DNA from: Parvularculaceae bacterium
Lineage (GTDB): Bacteria > Pseudomonadota > Alphaproteobacteria > Caulobacterales > Parvularculaceae
Assembly (NCBI GenBank): GCA_021776435.1
Contig: JAJFFW010000079.1
Coordinates: 1-48,273 of the forward strand
DNA: 48,273 nucleotides
Direction: 5' to 3'
This document shows, piece after piece, positions 37,054-45,539 of the stretch. The translations under genes were made by a program, and so were the position numbers. How positions within the stretch are numbered: the stretch's first letter is position 1; every line of letters starts with the position of its first letter. Under the pieces are notes generated by a model. The model was not told where the DNA came from. It did not search any database and saw only the letters and a list, made by a program, of their open reading frames with translations.

Positions 37054-38789
37054 TCACCCCGCGCCGCCTCGGCGATTGGGCCTAGCGTCGCCCAGTGCGC
37101 TTTAATGGCGTCTTTCGTTACTTCATAACCGGACGTCACGGCAGAACCGTATAAGCGCCAGTCGCGTAATTCGACACCGGCAACGTCGGGTGCAATCATA
37201 ATGTCGGCAGGGTGCGCCATGAGCGTATTTTCATGGCGGGCGGTCGCGGAGCGCATCAAAAGACTGACGATCGGCGGCGCGCTGCGAAAACCGTGCTTCC
37301 CTATCCAACGAAGAAAGCCGGGGGGGTCCTCAAAATCAGCGGCTCTGATCGAGCCACGGCGGGCCACATCAATACCGATGGTCAATCCGCGATGCATGCC
37401 CGACATCAAGTCAGTGGGGAAATTATTAATCACCGCGCCATCGACAAGTAGCGCTGCGCCATCGACCACCGGCGGTAGAATTCCCGGCAACGCGATGGAA
37501 GCCCGCAAGGCCTTCCGTAGCAGGCCCCGTCGATGCACCCGCACCACGCCTTCGGTGAGTTCTGAAGAAACGCAGAAAAACGGCAGCATAAGGTCTTCGA
37601 TCCGCGCATCGCCGAAGTGCGTCAGGAGCCTGTCTTCGACGCGCTTTCCCCGCGTCAACGCCACGACCGGCAATACGTGGTCAGAGAGTGGATTAGAAAA
37701 TACAAAAGCTTCACAGATGCGACGCTCTATTTCTTCATCCGACCATTCCATAGCGACGCAGGCGGCAACGATCCCACCCATGCTCGATCCACAAACAAAA
37801 TCAATCGGCACACCCGCTTCCCGCAAAGCTTTAACAGCGCCGATCTGCGCATAAGCGCGCGCGCCGCCACCCGAAAGCACCAGTCCGACTGAAACCCCTC
37901 CAATGGCGCGTGCAAGACGATTAACACAAGCATCATTGCGCAGATGGAAGATCCGATTTGCATCTATCGCGTCCACCCATTCGAGCACCTCACATGCGGG
38001 TTCTCCTTCATGGAGGATCACGAGATCGACCAGCCGGAACTTACGCGCCGGTGAGTCTTCTGCCGGCATTAAAGGGAAAGGTTTTGACGGCCTCGCATCT
38101 CTCCGTGCAAAGACGAAGAAGCGGTCGGCTTGGCGCAAGACAAATCGATACCAGGGCGAGTCGGCAATGCGTGCGGCGAGAATAACAATATCGTGGGTGG
38201 CTTCGATATTTTCAGCGGTTTGCGTCGGTGGCGCCGTCTCCGCGTCCGGCATGAAATGGACCGAGAGGCCATATCGCTCGATTTTTTTCGCCATCCGATT
38301 GGCCAACGCATCGATATCAATCGACGGAGAAGAACCAATCAGGGCAAAAACGCGTGGTGAAGACTGACTAAAGTTCGATTTGGGATGACGGGTTCGCCCC
38401 AACACCGCCCGAACCAAAAGACCTGCGAGGTCTGAATGCTCTTCAAAAAGCGCGTCAAAATCAGCTTGCGACAAAGCGAGGATTTCAGTATCCCGCAAGG
38501 CGTAAACGGACGCCGAATGCCGCTCGTCAGAAAGAAGCGCCATTTCCCCAACGGGTTCGCCGGCGCGAATATATCCAATCACCTCTTCGCCGTCCGGACA
38601 TTGACGAACGACAATCAGACGCCCTGAAAGTACGAAATAGATGGTATCGGACGGCGCGCCCTGTTTAAACAATTCCCATCCACCGGCAAGCGAATACCAC
38701 TGCCCGCGATCAATCATCGCTCTGCGTGTCGCCGGTTCAAGGGAGCGAAAAAATTCGAGTTGGTTAAGGCGTTCGACGACTGGTTTCAT
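37050..38789 (-). CDS. cNMP-binding patatin-like phospholipase (NTE/PNPLA6 type)
   Basis: The 579-residue product joins an N-terminal cyclic-nucleotide-binding domain (about 12-130, with GEPVGEMALLSDERHSAS as the phosphate cassette) to a C-terminal patatin hydrolase domain. The oxyanion loop is LVLSGGGARAYAQIG near 304-318. The nucleophile is S336 in GSSMGG, and the dyad aspartate is D450 in LLVDGAVINNFP. The middle segment (about 145-290) is of the type found in neuropathy-target-esterase relatives. Such proteins hydrolyse lysophospholipids at membranes; cNMP binding may regulate them. It converges with ubiG, its stop overlapping the detached ubiG tail. The 273-base gap upstream (38790-39062) holds no gene. 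Confidence 0.92.
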   Translation of the reverse strand: MKPVVERLNQLEFFRSLEPATRRAMIDRGQWYSLAGGWELFKQGAPSDTIYFVLSGRLIVVRQCPDGEEVIGYIRAGEPVGEMALLSDERHSASVYALRDTEILALSQADFDALFEEHSDLAGLLVRAVLGRTRHPKSNFSQSSPRVFALIGSSPSIDIDALANRMAKKIERYGLSVHFMPDAETAPPTQTAENIEATHDIVILAARIADSPWYRFVLRQADRFFVFARRDARPSKPFPLMPAEDSPARKFRLVDLVILHEGEPACEVLEWVDAIDANRIFHLRNDACVNRLARAIGGVSVGLVLSGGGARAYAQIGAVKALREAGVPIDFVCGSSMGGIVAACVAMEWSDEEIERRICEAFVFSNPLSDHVLPVVALTRGKRVEDRLLTHFGDARIEDLMLPFFCVSSELTEGVVRVHRRGLLRKALRASIALPGILPPVVDGAALLVDGAVINNFPTDLMSGMHRGLTIGIDVARRGSIRAADFEDPPGFLRWIGKHGFRSAPPIVSLLMRSATARHENTLMAHPADIMIAPDVAGVELRDWRLYGSAVTSGYEVTKDAIKAHWATLGPIAEAARGD

Positions 38790-39062
38790 AGCCTATCTTT
38801 TAGACCCTTTTGCTGACCACCGCCCCCTTCATCGTCAGCAATATCTGTTTAGCTTTTATCCAAAAAACCTCTCACGCAACCAGACGCCCCATTCCGGGAA
38901 TCAGATTTTGCGAACATGGTTACCCTGCAGCTCATCACAGATCGCATCAGACCGAATTCAGTCCGGCAAAAAAGGCGGCCTGATTTCGAATACGCCCGTT
39001 TAAATTGGATTGAGCGAAATCATGGCCTGTCAAAGACATAGGATTGCAACCGGCTTTGGTGG

Positions 39063-39500
39063 TCAATTCAGTTTTTTCTTTTCTGCGGTTGTCCATTCGG
39101 GACTTGGCAGCGGCGCCACCTGCACGCCTTCCTCGACCAACTGTTTCACGTCTTCACCGCTCGCCTCGCCGAAAATGCCTCGACCCTTGGCATCCCCATA
39201 GTGAATACGACGGGCTTCTTCAGGAAAGCGCTCGCCGACATAGTCGAAATTCTTTTCGACATAATCACGTGCGCGCCTGGCCGCCTGAACCACATCACTC
39301 CGGATCGCATCGATACGCGTTTTGCGGTCACCGCCGCGACGCGAGATCGATGGCGCCATAACCGCTTTTCTCACTTCGGCTGAACCGCAAACCGGGCACG
39401 ACATGAGGCCTCTATCAGCTTGAGTATCAAAGTCGGCGCTATCGCGAAACCAACCTTCGAAGTCGTGATCGCCGTTACAGAGGAGTTGATATTTGATCAT
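39063..39500 (-). CDS. DUF1178 family protein
   Basis: A 145-residue soluble protein with the DUF1178 N-terminus MIKYQLLCNGDHDFEGWF and a zinc-knuckle-like CPVCGS near residue 35. A conserved GERFPEEARRIHYGDAKGRGI(F/Y)G-type region lies near 90-110. Function is not established. The gene overlaps the upstream nitrilase-family gene by 4 bases and is the last of a four-gene run comF-grx-nit-DUF1178, an order shared by many Alphaproteobacteria. A redox or sulfur-related role is suggested only by its neighbours. Confidence 0.92.
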   Translation of the reverse strand: MIKYQLLCNGDHDFEGWFRDSADFDTQADRGLMSCPVCGSAEVRKAVMAPSISRRGGDRKTRIDAIRSDVVQAARRARDYVEKNFDYVGERFPEEARRIHYGDAKGRGIFGEASGEDVKQLVEEGVQVAPLPSPEWTTAEKKKLN

Positions 39501-40345
39501 GTTTTCACAATGCGGAGTTCGGGGTTTCGTTCAAGAGCAAGATTAGGAATTCTTTGGCGCGCCTCACGCGCCATTGGGGGATCTATGTCTGCAAAAATCA
39601 CGCCTGGGGCATCATCATGCGCTTGCGCCAGGATGTCACCCCATGGCCCGATGATCAGGCTATGGCCGTAAGTATCACGCCCATCCTCATGACGCCCACC
39701 CTGGGCCGGGGCGACAACAAAGGCGCCGCATTCGATGGCGCGCGCACGCAAAAGTGTTTCCCAATGGGCCTCACCCGTTTGTTTCGTAAAGGCCGCCGGG
39801 ACACACAACACCTCTGCGCCCGCTCTTGATAACATACGATACAAATTCGGAAAACGCACATCATAACATATAGTTATACCGAACTTCGCCAGTGGTGTAT
39901 CAACACAAACCGCTTCATCGCCAGCATCATATACAGCCGATTCACGCCAGGTTTCTCCGTTCGGCAGAGCCACATCGAAGCAATGCACCTTATCGTATGT
40001 CGCACCGAGGGCGCCGTCAGGGGCAAACAGATAGCTTCTATTGGCGGCGCGGCGCGGACCTGTTCTGACCGCCATCGACCCAATCAAAAGCCAGATCCGA
40101 TGGTCGCGGGCGGATTGTGCAAACGACCCAATTTCATCAAGGCCGTTCTCGTCGGGAAGGTCAGAAAATAATCGCTCCGGATCACGGTCGAGCACATTGG
40201 TCATTTCAGGCGTCGCAACAAATTGCGCACCGCCCCGCGCCGCCTCGCCGATCAGCTCGAGAGCAACGCGACTATTCTCGGCGCGCACAATGCCGGATCG
40301 CATTTGCACGCAGGCCGCTCGGAACGGTTTTGCTTCATGCGCCAT
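39497..40345 (-). CDS. Nitrilase-superfamily amidase (Nit1/Nit2-like)
   Basis: A 282-residue carbon-nitrogen hydrolase with an intact E-K-C catalytic triad: E47 in FVATPEMTN, K119 in YDKVHCFDV, and C160 in ITICYDVRFP. The overall pattern is that of the Nit branch, whose best-known members hydrolyse deaminated glutathione. Overlap with a glutaredoxin gene upstream (11 bases) and DUF1178 downstream (4 bases) fits a thiol-metabolism operon. Substrate is inferred, and omega-amidase activity is the main alternative. Confidence 0.93.
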   Translation of the reverse strand: MAHEAKPFRAACVQMRSGIVRAENSRVALELIGEAARGGAQFVATPEMTNVLDRDPERLFSDLPDENGLDEIGSFAQSARDHRIWLLIGSMAVRTGPRRAANRSYLFAPDGALGATYDKVHCFDVALPNGETWRESAVYDAGDEAVCVDTPLAKFGITICYDVRFPNLYRMLSRAGAEVLCVPAAFTKQTGEAHWETLLRARAIECGAFVVAPAQGGRHEDGRDTYGHSLIIGPWGDILAQAHDDAPGVIFADIDPPMAREARQRIPNLALERNPELRIVKT

Positions 40346-40595
40346 TCAACAACGGATCCAGCTTGCCAGCCCGATTGAGAGCCGCAAGCTCATCGCTCCC
40401 CCCGACATGGCTCTCACCGATAAAAATCTGTGGATAGGTGCGCCCGCCATTCGACCGCTGGAGCATTTCCTGGCGCTTTCGGGGATCAAAAGCGGCCGAG
40501 ATCTCGGTAATATGCGCGCCCTTTTCGCGCAACAATGCGATCGCCCGAAAACAATAAGGGCAAAGTGGTTTGGTATAAATCGTAACTGGCGTCAT
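40335..40595 (-). CDS. grxC: Glutaredoxin 3 (GrxC)
   Basis: An 86-residue dithiol glutaredoxin that reduces disulfides with glutathione. The active site is C12-P-Y-C15 (KPLCPYCFRA). The glutathione-binding TYPQIFIG segment and the VGGSDEL motif are present, and length is typical for GrxC. It starts 20 bases after the comF stop and overlaps the nitrilase-family gene by 11 bases. Confidence 0.95.
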   Translation of the reverse strand: MTPVTIYTKPLCPYCFRAIALLREKGAHITEISAAFDPRKRQEMLQRSNGGRTYPQIFIGESHVGGSDELAALNRAGKLDPLLNGA

Positions 40596-40615
40596 GGATG
40601 ATCCTTTTGAGGGCG

Positions 40616-41395
40616 CTATATGGCGTCTATGCCGCCTTTAACAACCCGCGCCAAGGCCAATGCGTCAACGGATGCGGCGCCGGCTTTTATAAGCGTACGC
40701 GCCGCCGCTGACAAAGTGGCGCCCGTTGTCAGCACATCGTCGATCAAAACGATACGGGCGCCGGAGATCACCGGGCGCATCGCCTGACTGACCTCGAATG
40801 CGCCCGCCACATTGCGCCGGCGCGCCTCGGCGGAAAGAGTCTTTTGCGGCGGCGTCGCGCGCGCGCGGCTCATCCCATTGATCAGCAATCGCGCGCCGGT
40901 CCGTTTGGCGATTTCTCGCGCCAGCAGCCCGGCCTGATTATAGCGTCTCACGATCAACCGGCGCCGGTGGAGCGGCACCGGCGTTATGATCGTCTGCGCA
41001 TCCAAGAGGCTCGCCCCTGCACGCACCATCCATCTGGCGAACATCGGCGCAAGTTCGGTTCCGTCAGAATGCTTGAAGCGCACAATCATACCATGGCTGG
41101 CGTCATCATAAACAACCGCCGCGCGGGCTCTCCCGAATGCAGGCGGTTCAGCGAGGCATGCAGCACACATCGCCCCGACGCCGTAATCATAAGCAAAGGG
41201 CGCGCCGCAAAGACTGCATATGGGGTCTTCAATAAAATGCAGCCCCGACCAACCCGCCGGGCTTAAATTGCCGGGCGCAGAAACCCCGGATCCCGTCGCC
41301 GGGCAGCTCGGCGGGAGCACCAGGTCAAGTGCATGTTTACCACTCGCGCCAAGGCTTTCCATCGTGCGTGCAAGAAGCAGTCTTGTCGGCTTCAT
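40616..41395 (-). CDS. comF: ComF family phosphoribosyltransferase-like protein
   Basis: A 259-residue protein from the ATG at 41395, chosen for its GAAAGAG ribosome-like site; a second Met eleven codons on is possible. There is a four-cysteine zinc-ribbon region (CSLCGAPF ... CAACLAEPP) and a phosphoribosyltransferase domain. That domain ends with IVLIDDVLTTGAT, the PRPP-binding loop. ComF-type proteins help natural transformation in some bacteria, but in Alphaproteobacteria the role is largely untested. First gene of the comF-grxC-nit-DUF1178 run. Confidence 0.93.
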   Translation of the reverse strand: MKPTRLLLARTMESLGASGKHALDLVLPPSCPATGSGVSAPGNLSPAGWSGLHFIEDPICSLCGAPFAYDYGVGAMCAACLAEPPAFGRARAAVVYDDASHGMIVRFKHSDGTELAPMFARWMVRAGASLLDAQTIITPVPLHRRRLIVRRYNQAGLLAREIAKRTGARLLINGMSRARATPPQKTLSAEARRRNVAGAFEVSQAMRPVISGARIVLIDDVLTTGATLSAAARTLIKAGAASVDALALARVVKGGIDAI

Positions 41396-41486
41396 TGGGG
41401 CTCTTTCATGCCGGACATAACAGCGTGATCTCAAAACGCAGGGCGGATATAAGCATGCATGGCTTCCTAAGTCACCGACTCATAAA

Positions 41487-41710
41487 CCCGGAACTCGTGT
41501 CATCCCGGACCCCGGAACTCGTGTCATCCCGGACCCCGGATCGAGTCCGGGGCAGGCTGTTACAACCGTCCGAATTCCGCAGGAATTCGGCCAATGGTTG
41601 TTAGATCTGGGATCCAGGGCCGCAGGCGAAGTGCACGCTGCTCTGGATCCCAGATAGCTCAATTCGCCAACCAAATCAAAGATTTGGGGCAAATTGGCTT
41701 CCGGGATGAC
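41487..41710. repeat. Composite palindromic repeat element
   Basis: A structured noncoding element. It starts with two perfect 24-base direct copies (41487-41510 and 41511-41534). The segments GTCATCCCGG (41499-41508) and CCGGGATGAC (41701-41710) form inverted ends. Inside are at least four perfect hairpins: CCCCGGA/TCCGGGG near 41534-41552, CCGAATTCC/GGAATTCGG at 41570-41590, a 13-base stem ATCTGGGATCCAG/CTGGATCCCAGAT (41605-41617 with 41643-41655), and CCAAATC/GATTTGG near 41671-41687. It occupies the first part of the 0.5-kb gap upstream of comF. Dispersed elements of this style are common in alphaproteobacterial genomes. The rest of the gap, to 41939, shows nothing recognisable. Confidence 0.8.
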
Positions 41711-41939
41711 GGTTAATGGGTATGTGACCTAAGTTGACCGCCAAGCGTTGCGCACCAGAACGTCATGTGCAAGCCATCGCATGTGTTGGCAGTGGGTCAG
41801 TCTGAAATATTGGCTGATTGGCCGGAACAGGCCCGGCAATTGCCGGTCGCCCATCGTGAGGTCGAGCGGAGGCTCTTCGCCAAAAGGCGGCCCCTCTTGA
41901 GTGATTTGGATTTGACTGCTTTCGGCCCCTAAATTTACG

Positions 41940-42434
41940 CTAACGAACCGTCTGGATTTTGAGGATCACACCGTCAGAAAGAAATAGGCGATACGCCTCG
42001 CCCTTCTTCAGTTGTTTCCTGATATCCGGCAGCAGCTTCATACTTCCGTGAAGCGAACCCGGGACTTCATATGTCTTCCCAGCAAAGGAAAGAGTGGTCT
42101 CGGGAAAGGTCGCCCATGCCACATGCTTGTCCGGCTGCCGGCCGTCGAAAACTGCTTCGATGACTTCGAAATCATCGGATAGCAACGCGGCCTTCTGAGC
42201 TCTCAAAGGAAGTGCCGTCACGAGGAAATGTGGAACAGCTATTAAAGATATGAATAGCGATGTGACGACGCCATTCCATCGGCCATGCTTCTTTAAGAAG
42301 GAAAAAGACGACAACGGCCAAACCCCAGATAGCCCGGGAAACGCAATCAGCGCAGCCGCAATTCCGTAGAATATTGCGAACATTTGCCAGTCGAAGACTT
42401 CCAGAATGGAGATGTCGGCCACGGAAAATATCAT
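41940..42434 (-). CDS. Hypothetical membrane protein
   Basis: A 164-residue protein with two predicted membrane helices (about 19-36, FAIFYGIAAALIAFPGL, and about 57-75, VVTSLFISLIAVPHFLVTAL). A soluble C-terminal domain of about 85 residues is rich in short beta-like segments (TTLSFAGKTYEVPG, GEAYRLFLSDGVILKIQ). No family recognised. It lies in the AT-richer segment between comF and the methyltransferase, 80 bases downstream of the HEIGH protein gene on the same strand, so the two could be one accessory unit. Confidence 0.7.
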   Translation of the reverse strand: MIFSVADISILEVFDWQMFAIFYGIAAALIAFPGLSGVWPLSSFSFLKKHGRWNGVVTSLFISLIAVPHFLVTALPLRAQKAALLSDDFEVIEAVFDGRQPDKHVAWATFPETTLSFAGKTYEVPGSLHGSMKLLPDIRKQLKKGEAYRLFLSDGVILKIQTVR

Positions 42435-42514
42435 CAGCTCATCTCGTTACGCTCGTAATAGGGTTGAACAATTCTACTGCCTCAAGCCCGCCACCTTAAT
42501 GTATCTTAAGTTAC

Positions 42515-43153
42515 CTACGGCCGCTCGTGATAACCATAATGGGTAGCAAACCAATCGGCAAAACCTTCTGCTTTTTTGTCCGACTTGCAATTATGGTTTG
42601 CTCGGTCGACATGATGTCCAATTTCATGCATCAGCACCTCACGCTCGAAGAACGTTTTTAGCGCATCTCGATCAAACCTAATCCTTAGGCCGGATTTATG
42701 TTCTTCCATTATCGCACCCGCTCTTCTATATTCGTATAAAGTGCTGGGTTTCGGGATGGAATAATATATCCTTTCGAGCCGTTTCTTAGGGAATGCATGG
42801 ATAAAGATTTTGTTTGAAAAATAGACCCCGTAAGTAAGAAGACGCCATGACTTAAGTTGCTTATTGGTTCCCCCAAGAAGAACAATCGCTTCGAGATTTC
42901 GCACAAATTCAGCAGGTAACTTACCCACCATAACTTTCACATCAAATAGCTTGAGCGGTGAAACAAAGTTTGGATGTGTGCGTAGCTGTTGAAATAAAAT
43001 ACCCTTATGGTTTTCCAGTTTCTGCTCAATTTTTGAAAGTGCGGCCGAAACCTCAAGGTCCCATGGGTCATAAGACCGCAAATTCGTGTATTTTGATTTT
43101 GACCATGAGCCTGATCTTATGCCGCCGTTGTGCATAAAGATTTTTCCAGACAT
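42515..43153 (-). CDS. Hypothetical HEIGH-motif zinc metallopeptidase-like protein
   Basis: A 212-residue protein with a clear GGAGAAAA ribosome site. Near the C-terminus it has the zinc-binding HEIGH at residues 176-180, followed by E196 in a conserved-looking EGFADWFATHYG, the gluzincin HExxH...E arrangement. No signal peptide is seen. The N-terminal 140 residues are lysine-rich and match no family I know. Codon use and base content (AT-rich, many AAA/TTT) differ from the surrounding housekeeping genes and suggest horizontal acquisition. Its target is unknown; small HExxH proteins of this kind occur in toxin, immunity and phage contexts. Confidence 0.75.
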   Translation of the reverse strand: MSGKIFMHNGGIRSGSWSKSKYTNLRSYDPWDLEVSAALSKIEQKLENHKGILFQQLRTHPNFVSPLKLFDVKVMVGKLPAEFVRNLEAIVLLGGTNKQLKSWRLLTYGVYFSNKIFIHAFPKKRLERIYYSIPKPSTLYEYRRAGAIMEEHKSGLRIRFDRDALKTFFEREVLMHEIGHHVDRANHNCKSDKKAEGFADWFATHYGYHERP

Positions 43154-43770
43154 AGTTTTCTCCAGTCATAGCTCTGAGTATTCCCAAATTCACAAAATGA
43201 ATGGGTTTGTACTCAGTATAGGAATCATAAATTTGATTAATGAGCTATGATATCACTTGACGCAAAACCGCTAGTGTTAGGTATTCCTGTAATGAATAAG
43301 GATTACATTTGCTTGGAGGCAAGCGATATCAATAGCAGGGCAAGTATGTGCCGAGCTGAATTGATCTAGGAGAATATGGACATAAATTTGAACATGTGAG
43401 GCTGTTATATAGCAATGTGCAGACTGTCAAGCTTAGACGTTCCGCAAGGCTAACGCGTTCCGAGCGGCTGAACGCCAAAGACGAACGTGAAGGACGAATG
43501 TCGTATTTTAGGCGACGCTGGTCATTCGAGCGGCCGAGCGTGACCGTCGCAAAAGGGCCATCAAAGCTCATTCGCGGTCCCTCCTGAGCGTGTCTAATCA
43601 CAAGCGCTTTCCATTCCGTTCGGTCTCCGGCGACCGATCGGAGGGGCCGCTCGGACCGTCAACGCGATGCGACCTCATAAATTCAAACTGAAACACGACA
43701 AGTCTGTTCCGGCCTGTTTCTATTGCAAGACCCATTGCGCGCGCGCCCACTCCGCCGTTAGATCAAGAGC
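43154..43770. other. 617-base stretch without a convincing gene
   Basis: The left part (to about 43380) is AT-rich. The right part is GC-rich with repeated GCGG and CGAGCG motifs and short inverted repeats such as CTCCG/CGGAG near 43630. Small open frames exist on both strands (for example minus 43329-43601) but have no ribosome site or recognisable product. No tRNA, RNase P or other RNA signature was found. It may be a decayed gene or repeat at the edge of the accessory segment. Confidence 0.5.
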
Positions 43771-44643
43771 ATGAACGCTCCCCCTGTTATTTTCGATCAT
43801 CGCCTCATCCGTACGCGCAGAGAGCGATCAGGCTCAGCCTTCGCAGCGCATGATTTTTTGCACCGCCGCGCGATGAACGACATCATTGATCGGTTGGAAA
43901 CGGTGACGCGCACCTTCCCGCTCGCCGCCTTTTTCGGCGCTGCATCCCTCACTGAAATGCTCACCCCATCGTGCGGTGTTGGTTCCCTGTTCAGCGTTGA
44001 TCTCGCAACGTCGCGCCTGGACCCAGCCAACGCGCCAGCGCTTGTCGCCGATCAAGAGCGGTCTCCGTTTGCGCCCAACAGCTTTGATTTAATTGTCAGC
44101 GTATTGACGCTGCACCACGCCAATGACCTTGTCGGCGCACTCTCTCAGGCGAGAGCCGCGCTCAAACCTGACGGTCTTTTTATCGCGGCGCTGTTCGGGG
44201 AAGACACGCTGAAAGACCTCCGAACGGCATTTTACACCGCCGAGACTGAAATTGTCGGAGGGGTCAGTCCGAGAGTGGCGCCCTTTGCGAGCGTTCGCGA
44301 TTTGGGATCCGCATTACAGCGCGCCGGATTCGCCTTGCCTGTCGCCGATATCGACCGCGTGCAGGTGCGCTATCAAAATCCCATGCGCCTCATCGAAGAC
44401 TTGCGCGGTATGGGTGAGACAAATGCGCTCATGGACCGCAGTCGAAGCCTGACCCGCACGATCTTCGCGCAGACGATGAGTCATTTCGAGCAACAAGGGG
44501 GAATCGCAGGTTTTGATATCGTCTATCTTACCGGATGGTCGCCGCATGAAGATCAACAAAAACCCCTTAAGCCCGGCGCCGCGAAACAATCACTGCAAAC
44601 AGCGATTACCCAATCCCGTGACGCCGACACGAAGAAACCATAG
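43771..44643 (+). CDS. NDUFAF5/BioC-like SAM-dependent methyltransferase
   Basis: A 290-residue protein of the family that includes mitochondrial NDUFAF5, a complex I assembly factor. It has the family start FDHRLIRTRRERSGSAFAAHDFLH, then FAPNSFDLIVSVLTLHHANDLVGAL and RAALKPDGLFIAALFGEDTLKDLR, and the C-terminal FDIVYLTGWSPHEDQQKP. The usual glycine-rich SAM motif I (DLGCG type), expected near residue 55, is replaced by AAFFGAASLTEM, so cofactor binding may be altered. In many Alphaproteobacteria this gene diverges directly from comF; here an accessory segment of 2.4 kb separates them. A good terminator follows. Confidence 0.86.
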   Translation: MNAPPVIFDHRLIRTRRERSGSAFAAHDFLHRRAMNDIIDRLETVTRTFPLAAFFGAASLTEMLTPSCGVGSLFSVDLATSRLDPANAPALVADQERSPFAPNSFDLIVSVLTLHHANDLVGALSQARAALKPDGLFIAALFGEDTLKDLRTAFYTAETEIVGGVSPRVAPFASVRDLGSALQRAGFALPVADIDRVQVRYQNPMRLIEDLRGMGETNALMDRSRSLTRTIFAQTMSHFEQQGGIAGFDIVYLTGWSPHEDQQKPLKPGAAKQSLQTAITQSRDADTKKP

Positions 44644-44667
44644 GGATTTGTCTCAGAGGTTTGGTCT

Positions 44668-44715
44668 ATCGCATCGAGCGATAAATCAGGATCGCCCGAT
44701 GCGATCGTTTTCTTT
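44668..44715 (+). terminator. Hairpin terminator after the methyltransferase gene
   Basis: ATCGCATCG (44668-44676) pairs with CGATGCGAT (44697-44705), and the stem continues with GCGAT/ATCGC inside. CGTTTTCTTT follows. It begins 25 bases after the stop and separates this gene from the convergent Flp pilin gene. Confidence 0.7.
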
Positions 44716-44744
44716 GTCGTCGCGCCAGTTTTGCGAAAAACCGG

Positions 44745-44770
44745 ACCTCATTCTGAGCTTGTCGAAGGGC
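44745..44770. repeat. Dispersed intergenic repeat (CTGAGCTTGTCGAAGG type)
   Basis: The stretch contains CTGAGCTTGTCGAAGG, a very common dispersed intergenic motif in Alphaproteobacteria. It lies between the methyltransferase terminator and the 3' end of the Flp pilin gene. Only one copy was seen in this window. Confidence 0.55.
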
Positions 44771-44804
44771 CACTTTTTCGCCCGGCGCTCTAACCGTTGC
44801 CGAT

Positions 44805-45011
44805 CTATTCAAGCGCGTTGTCAATCGTGCCGTACAAATCAGACGTGCTGCTTGAGAAAGAAACAACAGCCGTCACGATTACGAGAAATATCAACCCGAC
44901 GATTAATCCGTACTCAATAACAGTTGCGCCGCTCTCATCGCACAGGAAACTTTTAATCTTACCTTGAGAACCCCGCGCATTCGAAAACTTATGTGTCGTA
45001 ATGTTGTTCAT
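44805..45011 (-). CDS. Flp-type IVb pilin
   Basis: A 68-residue prepilin. The leader of 28 residues ends in glycine (CDESG), followed by A-T-V-I-E-Y-G with the essential glutamate at +5. A hydrophobic helix (LIVGLIFLVIVTAVVSF) and a short polar tail follow, giving a mature pilin of 40 residues. Flp pilins form the adhesive Tad pili; no other tad/cpa gene is in the window. The start overlaps the mutT stop as ATGA, so translation is coupled to mutT. A CtrA-like box lies upstream of mutT, and pilA is a CtrA target in Caulobacter. Confidence 0.92.
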   Translation of the reverse strand: MNNITTHKFSNARGSQGKIKSFLCDESGATVIEYGLIVGLIFLVIVTAVVSFSSSTSDLYGTIDNALE

Positions 45012-45409
45012 AACAGGTCTCTCAATTGCGCGGCCAGCGGTCTGTCACCTGGCGGCATCTCGTAACTCAACAACTCCGGCGCCGTCACCCAGCGAAGCGT
45101 GTCATGCACGATCGCTTTCGGCGCGCCTGACCACTTGCGGCAAACGAAGAGCGGCATCAGCAAATGAAACGCCCCGGAATCGCATGACGCAAATGCAATC
45201 GGCGAAAGACATGACTCGACAACGTCAATCTCAAGCTCTTCTTTCAGCTCACGAACAAGCGCCTGCTCAGGCGTTTCTCCATCAACCAGCTTGCCGCCCG
45301 GAAACTCCCACAATCCTCCCATGGGTTTTTTCGGAGGACGTCGCGCGAGAAGTATTCGTCCATCGATATCTATCAACGCACACGCCGCAACAAGAACGAG
45401 CCTTGCCAT
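45008..45409 (-). CDS. mutT: MutT-type Nudix hydrolase (8-oxo-dGTP diphosphatase)
   Basis: MutT removes 8-oxo-dGTP from the nucleotide pool and so prevents A:T to C:G mutations. The 133-residue product has a complete Nudix box (GGKLVDGETPEQALVREL followed by KEELEI) preceded by GGLWEFP, the MutT substrate-recognition region. Length is typical. Its stop overlaps the start of the Flp pilin gene. In many Alphaproteobacteria mutT lies near argJ and secA; argJ is not seen here. Confidence 0.93.
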   Translation of the reverse strand: MARLVLVAACALIDIDGRILLARRPPKKPMGGLWEFPGGKLVDGETPEQALVRELKEELEIDVVESCLSPIAFASCDSGAFHLLMPLFVCRKWSGAPKAIVHDTLRWVTAPELLSYEMPPGDRPLAAQLRDLL

Positions 45410-45539
45410 GTTTTCGCCCCAATCTTACGGTCGCCAACTTGCCAGGGCATTTGCCTGAAACGTAAAGTTTTAGAGACCAAGCAATAATTTTATGTTTTTT
45501 TCAGAATACGCCGATTGTTCGTAAACAAATGCTTGCACC

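Noticed and set aside
42496-42512. TTAA-N6-TTAA motif upstream of the hypothetical membrane protein
   Set aside because: Spacing is 6 rather than 7 bases and the surroundings are AT-rich, so chance is likely.
43329-43601. Minus-strand 90-residue open frame
   Set aside because: No ribosome site, low-complexity Arg/Ser-rich sequence, and it spans the composition break of an otherwise noncoding stretch.
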